Source: Acidobacteriota bacterium (GTDB lineage: Bacteria > Acidobacteriota > Aminicenantia > UBA2199). From it: DNA of 6,694 nucleotides. A program made the translations under genes and the position numbers. A model generated the notes under the pieces. It saw only the letters and a list, made by a program, of their open reading frames with translations. It was not told the origin of the DNA and did no database searches. Numbering within the stretch: position 1 is the stretch's first letter; every line of letters starts with the position of its first letter. This document shows positions 1-6,694 of this stretch, piece by piece. The stretch covers positions 1 to 6,694 of the forward strand of contig JAQUQF010000097.1 in the NCBI GenBank assembly GCA_028749105.1, written 5' to 3'.

Positions 1-378
1 TTATAGGCCAGGCCGATCACCGGCAGTTCGGGGTCGATCTCTTTCGCCCGGCGGCCGAACGAGAACGGGTCCATGTCGCCCAAGCGCATGACCGCAACGA
101 CCAGGTCGAATTTTTCCCGGCGCAGGAGCTCCAGGGCATTCTCGCCGCCGCTGACGCGGATAAAATGGGGAACATAGCCCAGGCTCCATTGCTGGTACGT
201 TTTCAGCAGCAGGTCCTGCAGGCGCCCGTCCTCCTCCAGCATGAAATAGTCATAGCGGCTGGCCACCAACAGGAATTTTCTGACCTTGAAGGGCATGAGG
301 CGGCCGATCTTGTCCGGAGACGGACCGGCAAAGCCGGGATCGTCATCCAGGCCGGAAAGGGGGTCGCCGCCTGATTGT

Positions 379-392
<14 letters not shown>
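1..392 (-). CDS. N-terminus of receiver-like protein, probably a PEP/pyruvate-binding (PEP synthase-like) protein; truncated by window edge
   Basis: Only the first 130 residues are present; the gene runs off the left edge. After a flexible acidic start (residues 1-30) the chain reads KVRKFLLVASRYDYFMLEEDGR, an alpha/beta core opening like a response-regulator receiver, followed by LELLRREKFDLVV and RLGDMDPFSFGRRAKEIDPELPVIGLAY. I recognise this pattern from large proteins that carry such a domain ahead of a PEP/pyruvate-binding (PEP synthase-type) region; that catalytic part lies outside the window, so the identity is inferred. Aligned with a normal receiver (DLVLLDxxMP), the phosphate-accepting aspartate position is valine (DLVVAVMRL), so ordinary phosphorylation is unlikely. 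The ATG at 390-392 is the first start after an in-frame TGA eight codons upstream. It lies inside the end of the HD-GYP gene (14-base overlap) and has no clear ribosome binding site, so translation is probably coupled. An alternative start is Met33. Confidence 0.7.
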
Positions 393-1593
<1,201 letters not shown>

Positions 1594-1608
1594 GGCCTTT
1601 TCACCGCA

Positions 1609-1637
1609 ATTATATGATTCCGGCGCCACCCCGTCAA
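1609..1637 (-). promoter_or_regulatory. Near-consensus sigma-70 type promoter for the HD-GYP gene
   Basis: On the minus strand TTGACG (1632-1637) is followed after exactly 17 bases by TATAAT (1609-1614). This is 11 of 12 matches to the housekeeping consensus with optimal spacing. The predicted transcription start is near 1602, only about 9 bases before the ATG at 1593, leaving a leader reading roughly GAAAAGGCC. It lies in the gap between gdhA and the HD-GYP gene, so the HD-GYP gene does not depend on gdhA readthrough. Confidence 0.75.
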
Positions 1638-1663
1638 CATAGCGGGGAATTAGTGCAAGCAGG

Positions 1664-1686
1664 GGGGAGTCCGTGGCGGACTCCCC
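1664..1686 (-). terminator. Perfect 10-bp hairpin after gdhA; possible terminator lacking a U-tract
   Basis: Arms 1664-1673 (ggggagtccg) and 1677-1686 (cggactcccc) pair perfectly around a 3-base loop, 26 bases past the gdhA stop codon. The stem is strong and GC-rich and the position fits the end of the gdhA transcript. On the minus strand the bases after the stem are CC then CTGCTTGC, not a run of T, so this is not a classical intrinsic terminator. It may terminate weakly, need a factor, or protect the mRNA 3' end. The next gene has its own promoter about 27 bases further on, which fits a boundary here. Confidence 0.45.
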
Positions 1687-1712
1687 GTGTAAAAATGGAC
1701 GTTGCGACTAGA

Positions 1713-3065
<1,353 letters not shown>

Positions 3066-3072
3066 GTTATTT

Positions 3073-3078
3073 CTCCTT
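3073..3078 (-). promoter_or_regulatory. Ribosome binding site of gdhA
   Basis: AAGGAG on the minus strand, 7 bases before the ATG at 3065. It decides the gdhA start against the upstream in-frame ATG at 3167, and contrasts with the weak or absent sites of the HD-GYP and tatD genes. Confidence 0.85.
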
Positions 3079-3113
3079 GGCGAAAGATTTGAAAGACCTC
3101 GGCTAAAACCTCT

Positions 3114-3127
3114 ATGAAGGAATTCAT
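3114..3127 (-). promoter_or_regulatory. Short inverted repeat just past the predicted gdhA transcription start
   Basis: ATGAA and TTCAT arms flank a 4-base centre at 3114-3127, about +5 to +18 relative to the predicted start near 3131. The position would suit a repressor operator, but the arms are only 5 bases and AT-rich, so chance is a serious alternative. No regulator can be named. Confidence 0.2.
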
Positions 3128-3137
3128 TTTTCACAAA

Positions 3138-3167
3138 AGTATATGCATAAGGCTCGGGAAATGTCAA
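3138..3167 (-). promoter_or_regulatory. Sigma-70 type promoter for gdhA
   Basis: On the minus strand a perfect TTGACA (3162-3167) is followed after 18 bases by TATACT (3138-3143). The predicted start is near 3131, giving a leader of about 65 bases that contains the AAGGAG ribosome binding site. The -35 box lies in the palindrome tcaattga (3164-3171), within the divergent gdhA-tatD control region. Confidence 0.7.
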
Positions 3168-3209
3168 TTGACGGTGGAATGAGGTTCGTCCCGATCGCTC
3201 CCGACCATC

Positions 3210-3238
3210 TGGGCAGGGAAGGCGAATTGCGATACAAT
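3210..3238 (+). promoter_or_regulatory. Probable promoter for tatD giving a leaderless mRNA
   Basis: TGGGCA (3210-3215, 4 of 6 matches) lies 17 bases before TACAAT (3233-3238, 5 of 6). Counting 7 bases from the end of the -10 box puts the transcription start at 3245, the A of the chosen tatD ATG. There is no ribosome binding site in the 20 bases before that ATG, which fits leaderless translation. The -35 box is weak, so this is a moderate call. Confidence 0.5.
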
Positions 3239-3244
3239 GCGTTC

Positions 3245-4021
3245 ATGGGACATTCCGGACTCATTGACTTTCACTGCCACCTCGACGATCCCTGCTTCGA
3301 CGAAAACCGCTGGCGGATCATCGACGATTGTTTCGCTTCTGGCTTCCATGCGCTGGTCGCCGTTGCCGACCCCTACAACGAACGTTCACTGGAGCTCACG
3401 GCGGAGATGGTCTCCCGCTATGCCGGCATCGACGGCACGGTCGGCGCCCATCCCCACCAGGCAAACCAATATTCCGGGGAAGTCGAAAAGCGCATCCTGG
3501 CTTTTCTGGCCGGCCACAAGGTACTGGCCGTCGGCGAGGTCGGCCTGGATTTTCATTACGATCTCTCGCCGCGGGAGATCCAGGTCGCCGTGTTCAGGCG
3601 CCAGGTGGCCATTGCCCGCGAGCATGTTCTCCCCCTGGTCATCCACTCGCGCCAGGCGGAGGATCAGGTGCTCCAGATCCTGGACCAGGAAAAATTCGCG
3701 CTACCGGTCGTGTTTCACTGCTTTACGGGGGACGGCGACGCGGCCGAGCAGATCCTGCGCCGGGGATATTTTCTTTCTTTTTCGGGGATCATCACCTTTA
3801 AAAATGCAGATGGCCTGCGGGCCGTCGTGGCGAAAACCCCGCTCGAGCGGCTGTTCAGCGAAACCGATTCGCCCTACCTGGCCCCCGAGCCTGAGCGCGG
3901 CCGGACCAACTCGCCGCTGGCCGTTTCCCGCGTCGCCGAAAAGATCTCCGCAATCAAAAATACCGATATGATTACTTTATTGGATCAAATCGCGAAAAAT
4001 TATCAGGGCTTGAAGCACTGA
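3245..4021 (+). CDS. tatD: TatD-family metal-dependent hydrolase (putative DNase)
   Basis: A 258-residue cytoplasmic protein of the amidohydrolase-fold TatD family, the usual length. Expected metal ligands are all visible: H10 and H12 in IDFHCHLD, E98 in AVGEVGLDFHYD (95-106), H134 in LVIHSR, H158 in VFHCFTGD and D208 in SETDSPYL. GAHPH at 68-72 is also typical. The late arginine motif reads RGRTNSP (218-224) where many relatives have RGKRNxP, a mild variation. Members are 3'-5' DNA/RNA exonucleases or AP-endonuclease-like enzymes; the exact substrate cannot be told from sequence, and the paralog names YcfH/TatD/YjjV cannot be separated here. The start at 3245 places the HxH motif where the family has it; a longer frame from 3143 adds 34 unconserved residues overlapping the gdhA promoter. 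The gene is divergent from gdhA and its TGA directly abuts the gyrA stop. Confidence 0.92.
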   Translation: MGHSGLIDFHCHLDDPCFDENRWRIIDDCFASGFHALVAVADPYNERSLELTAEMVSRYAGIDGTVGAHPHQANQYSGEVEKRILAFLAGHKVLAVGEVGLDFHYDLSPREIQVAVFRRQVAIAREHVLPLVIHSRQAEDQVLQILDQEKFALPVVFHCFTGDGDAAEQILRRGYFLSFSGIITFKNADGLRAVVAKTPLERLFSETDSPYLAPEPERGRTNSPLAVSRVAEKISAIKNTDMITLLDQIAKNYQGLKH

Positions 4022-6478
4022 CTATTTTTCCTCCTGCTTCACTTTCTCAATGGCGACCACGCGGTCCCCGGACTTCAGGTTGACCAGTATCACCCCCTGC
4101 GTCGCCCGGCCCTTTGAGCGCAACGCCGAGGTGTCCTGCTTGTTCAGGATGCCCTTCTCCGAACAAATGATGATCTCACTGTCCTCTTCGTTCAGGGTGA
4201 CCAGGCCGACGACCTTGCCCAGCTTCTCGGTGATCTTGATGTTGATCAAGCCCTTGCCGCCGCGGTTTTGCAGGCGGTAGAGGGCCAGATCGGATTTCTT
4301 GCCGATGCCGTTCTCGGTCACGGTCAGGATATACTTGTCATTGGCGGCGATCACGTCGGCCCCGACCACGAAGTCGCCCTTGCCCAGCTTGATGGCGGTG
4401 ACGCCGCGGGCGCCACGGCCCATGGGTCGGACGTTCTTCTCGTTGAATTTCAGCGCCTTGCCCAAGTAGGTGCCCAGAATGACCTCGTTGTCCCCGTGGG
4501 TGATCTGCGCTTCCAGGAGCAGGTCGTCCGCCGGGACCTCGGCGGCGATGATGCCGTTGTTGCGCGGATGGGAGAATTCCGCCAGGGAGGTCTTCTTGAC
4601 ATATCCCTGCTTGGAGAACAGCATGACAAACTTGTCCTCGGGGAATTCCTTGACATTGATGACCGAGCAGACGCGCTCCTCGGGCCCGATGCCGATCAGG
4701 CGGTTGATGGGCTTGCCGCGGCCGGCGCTGTCGGCCTCGGGGATGTCATAGACCTTGATCCAGAACATGCGCCCCTTCTCGGTGAAGGCCAGGATATAGG
4801 CGTGGGCCGAGGCGACGAACACCCGGGAGATGGCGTCCTCTTCCTTCAGCCCGATCCCCTTCTTGCCCATGGTGCCGCGGTTCATGCTGCGGTAAGAGCT
4901 GAGGGTCGTGCGCTTGATGTAGCCGCTGCGCGTGTAGGAGATGACGAAATCCTCGTCCTTGATCATGTCCTCAATCTTGAACTCGGACAGCTGTTTCTCG
5001 ACGATGACGGTACGGCGCTTGTCGGCGAACTGCTCCTTGACCTTGCGCAGCTCCTCCTTGATCACGTTCAGCATCAGGCGCTCGCTGGCCAGCAGCTCCT
5101 TGAGGTAGTTGATCAGCTTGATCAGGTCGATGTACTCGCTTTCGAGCTTCTCGATCTCCAGCCCGGTCAGCCGGTAGAGCTGCATGTCGAGGATGGCGTC
5201 GGTCTGGACCGCGGTCAGTTTGATCTTTTCCATCAGTCCGGCCTTGGCCTCGGGGCGGTTCTTCGAGCCGCGGATGATCTTGATGACCAGGTCGAGCTTG
5301 CTCAGGGCGATCTTCAGGCCCTCGATGATGTGGGCCCGCTTTTCGGCCTTGTCCAGCTCGAAGAGCGAACGGCGGCGGATGATCTCCTTGCGATGGCCGA
5401 GAAAATAGTTGAAGTATTCGATGAGGTTGAACTGCAGGGGCTGCTGGTTGACGATAGCCAGCAGGATGATGGAATAGCTCGTCTGCAGCTGGGTGTGCTT
5501 GAACAGCGTGTTCAGGATGACTTCCGGGATCTCGTCCTTTTTTATTTCGATGACGATGCGCATCCCGTCGCGGTCCGATTCGTCGCGCAGGTCGGATATG
5601 CCTTCGATGCGCTTGTTCTTGACCAGGTCGGCGATGTTCTCCAGGATCTTGGACTTGTTGCTCTGGTAGGGGATCTCGGTGACCACGATCTTCTGCCGCC
5701 CCTTGCTGTCGGTTTCGATCACGGCCTTGGCACGCACGACGAAGCTGCCCTTGCCGGTCTCATAGGCGGCCTTGATCATGTTCTGGCCGAAAATGAAGCC
5801 GCCGGTCGGGAAATCCGGACCGGGCATGATCTTCAGCAGCTCGTCGACGCTGACGTCGCGGTTGTCGACGAAATGGGTGAAGGCGTCGACCAGCTCGCCG
5901 AGGTTGTGGGGCGGAATCGCTGTAGCCATGCCCACGGCGATGCCCGATGTGCCGTTGAGCAGCAGCATGGGCAGCAGGGAGGGGAGGATTTCCGGCTCGG
6001 TCAGCGAGCCGTCGTAGTTGGGAACGAAGTCGACCGTGCCCTTGTCCAGGTCATTGAGGATCTCGTTGGTGATCTTCTGCAGCCGGGCCTCGGTATAGCG
6101 CATGGCCGCGGGCGGATCGCCGTCAATGGAGCCGAAGTTGCCCTGGCCGTCGACCAGGGGATAGCGCAGGGAAAAGTCCTGGGCCATGCGCACGACGGTA
6201 TCGTAGATGGCGGCGTCGCCGTGCGGATGGTACTTGCCCATCACGTCGCCGACGATGCGCGCCGACTTCTTGTAAGGCTGGTTGAAGTGCGAGCCGGTCT
6301 GGTGCATGGAGAAGAGGCAGCGGCGATGGACGGGCTTCAGGCCGTCGCGGATGTCGGGAATGGCCCGGCCGATGATGACGCTCATGGAGTAGTCGAGGTA
6401 CGAGGTCTTCATCTCGTTCTCGATGGTCACTTCCTCGATCTTGGGCTTATGCTCGTTTTCCTTGTCTTTTTCTTCCAT
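4022..6478 (-). CDS. gyrA: DNA gyrase subunit A
   Basis: An 818-residue subunit that cuts and rejoins DNA and wraps it for negative supercoiling, acting as A2B2 with GyrB. A charged tail (1-20) precedes the winged-helix/tower core: LKPVHRR at 47-53, KYHPHGDAAIYDT at 82-94, DGQGNFGSIDG at 110-120, and AAMRYTEARL with catalytic Y128. GTSGIAVGMAT (176-186) and IPPHNL follow. Helical coiled-coil and gate sequences occupy about 360-490, and the C-terminal beta-pinwheel runs from about 505 to 818 with repeated blade motifs. At the Ser83 (E. coli) position of the quinolone region there is alanine (A89); the Asp87 equivalent D93 is kept. The GyrA box of the first blade is altered (MNRGTMGKKG, 532-541), while QNRGGKG appears at 737-743. 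AGGA sits 7 bases before the ATG, and gyrB ends 11 bases upstream, so the pair is co-transcribed. ParC is less likely given gyrB adjacency and the full pinwheel. Confidence 0.95.
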   Translation of the reverse strand: MEEKDKENEHKPKIEEVTIENEMKTSYLDYSMSVIIGRAIPDIRDGLKPVHRRCLFSMHQTGSHFNQPYKKSARIVGDVMGKYHPHGDAAIYDTVVRMAQDFSLRYPLVDGQGNFGSIDGDPPAAMRYTEARLQKITNEILNDLDKGTVDFVPNYDGSLTEPEILPSLLPMLLLNGTSGIAVGMATAIPPHNLGELVDAFTHFVDNRDVSVDELLKIMPGPDFPTGGFIFGQNMIKAAYETGKGSFVVRAKAVIETDSKGRQKIVVTEIPYQSNKSKILENIADLVKNKRIEGISDLRDESDRDGMRIVIEIKKDEIPEVILNTLFKHTQLQTSYSIILLAIVNQQPLQFNLIEYFNYFLGHRKEIIRRRSLFELDKAEKRAHIIEGLKIALSKLDLVIKIIRGSKNRPEAKAGLMEKIKLTAVQTDAILDMQLYRLTGLEIEKLESEYIDLIKLINYLKELLASERLMLNVIKEELRKVKEQFADKRRTVIVEKQLSEFKIEDMIKDEDFVISYTRSGYIKRTTLSSYRSMNRGTMGKKGIGLKEEDAISRVFVASAHAYILAFTEKGRMFWIKVYDIPEADSAGRGKPINRLIGIGPEERVCSVINVKEFPEDKFVMLFSKQGYVKKTSLAEFSHPRNNGIIAAEVPADDLLLEAQITHGDNEVILGTYLGKALKFNEKNVRPMGRGARGVTAIKLGKGDFVVGADVIAANDKYILTVTENGIGKKSDLALYRLQNRGGKGLINIKITEKLGKVVGLVTLNEEDSEIIICSEKGILNKQDTSALRSKGRATQGVILVNLKSGDRVVAIEKVKQEEK

Positions 6479-6485
6479 GCCTGCT

Positions 6486-6489
6486 TCCT
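6486..6489 (-). promoter_or_regulatory. Ribosome binding site of gyrA
   Basis: AGGA on the minus strand directly follows the gyrB TAA and lies 7 bases before the gyrA ATG (6476-6478). It supports this start and close translational linkage of gyrB and gyrA. Confidence 0.7.
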
Positions 6490-6694
6490 TTAAATGTCGA
6501 GATTGCGCACGTTCAGGGCGTTCTGCTGGATGAAGTCCTTGCGTTTGGCCGCGTCATTGCCCATCAGGGTATCGAAAATTTCCTCGCATTCATGAAAATC
6601 ATTGATGCCGACTTGCAGCAGGGTGCGGTTCTCCGGATCCATGGTGGTCTCCCACAGCTGCGCGGGGTTCATTTCGCCCAGACCTTTATAGCGC
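6490..6694 (-). CDS. gyrB: DNA gyrase subunit B, C-terminal end (truncated by window edge)
   Basis: The last 67 residues of the ATPase subunit of gyrase. The fragment opens RYKGLGEMNPAQLWETTMDP, the highly conserved TOPRIM-tail segment of GyrB/ParE, continues with RTLLQVGI and the DTLMGNDAAKRKDFI stretch, and ends NLDI, a common GyrB terminus. The ATPase and TOPRIM catalytic parts lie to the right, outside the window. The TAA stop at 6490-6492 is 11 bases before gyrA, the usual gyrB-gyrA operon order. ParE shares this motif, so the name leans partly on the neighbouring gyrA. Confidence 0.93.
   Translation of the reverse strand, partial: RYKGLGEMNPAQLWETTMDPENRTLLQVGINDFHECEEIFDTLMGNDAAKRKDFIQQNALNVRNLDI

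Noticed and set aside
3066..3167. 34-residue N-terminal extension of gdhA from an ATG at 3167
   Set aside because: It would be encoded across the gdhA -10 and -35 boxes, while AAGGAG marks the start at 3065.
3143..3244. 34-residue N-terminal extension of tatD from an ATG at 3143
   Set aside because: It overlaps the gdhA promoter, has no ribosome binding site, shows no family resemblance, and TatD proteins normally have the HxH motif within about 10 residues of the start.
4011..4041. Inverted repeat tgaagca / tgcttca at the tatD-gyrA junction as a bidirectional terminator
   Set aside because: Only 7 pairs, half AT, with a 17-base loop, and no adjoining T-run on the plus strand; too weak to call.
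4268..6493. 741-codon open frame on the plus strand opposite gyrA
   Set aside because: It is the codon-aligned antisense shadow of a GC-rich conserved gene. The product is a low-complexity run of D, L, V, G and H with no recognisable domain and no ribosome binding site.

Overview
The window carries six protein genes and almost no free space. It looks like a GC-rich (roughly 60 %, judged by eye) bacterial chromosome segment. No mobile element, CRISPR array, tRNA or rRNA was seen. The best taxonomic guess is a deep-branching, uncultured-type lineage such as Candidatus Aminicenantes or a relative. This rests on the receiver-like N-terminus of a PEP/pyruvate-binding protein, the style of the HD-GYP protein and the GyrA sequence. 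It is an impression from recognised sequences and no search was run.

Layout, left to right. (1) 1-392, minus strand: the first 130 residues of a protein whose N-terminus resembles a degenerate receiver domain, of the type seen at the front of large PEP/pyruvate-binding (PEP synthase-like) proteins. (2) 379-1593, minus: a GAF plus HD-GYP protein, probably a cyclic-di-GMP phosphodiesterase, with a near-consensus promoter just upstream. Genes 1 and 2 overlap by 14 bases and form a two-gene signalling unit. (3) 1713-3065, minus: hexameric glutamate dehydrogenase GdhA with its own promoter, a good ribosome binding site and a hairpin just past its stop. (4) 3245-4021, plus: a TatD-family metal-dependent hydrolase, transcribed divergently from gdhA, with a promoter placed so that the mRNA would be leaderless. 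(5) 4022-6478, minus: DNA gyrase subunit A, whose stop codon directly abuts the stop codon of tatD. (6) 6490-6694, minus: the C-terminal end of DNA gyrase subunit B, 11 bases upstream of gyrA in the usual gyrB-gyrA order.

Functionally these are four separate units: c-di-GMP turnover with a possible PEP/pyruvate-binding partner, ammonia assimilation or glutamate catabolism, a nuclease-type hydrolase, and DNA supercoiling. Nothing in the window amounts to a clearly new multi-gene system. The points most worth a second look are the HD-GYP/receiver-like pair, the very short or absent 5' leaders of two genes, the altered GyrA box, and the natural alanine at the quinolone-contact position of GyrA.
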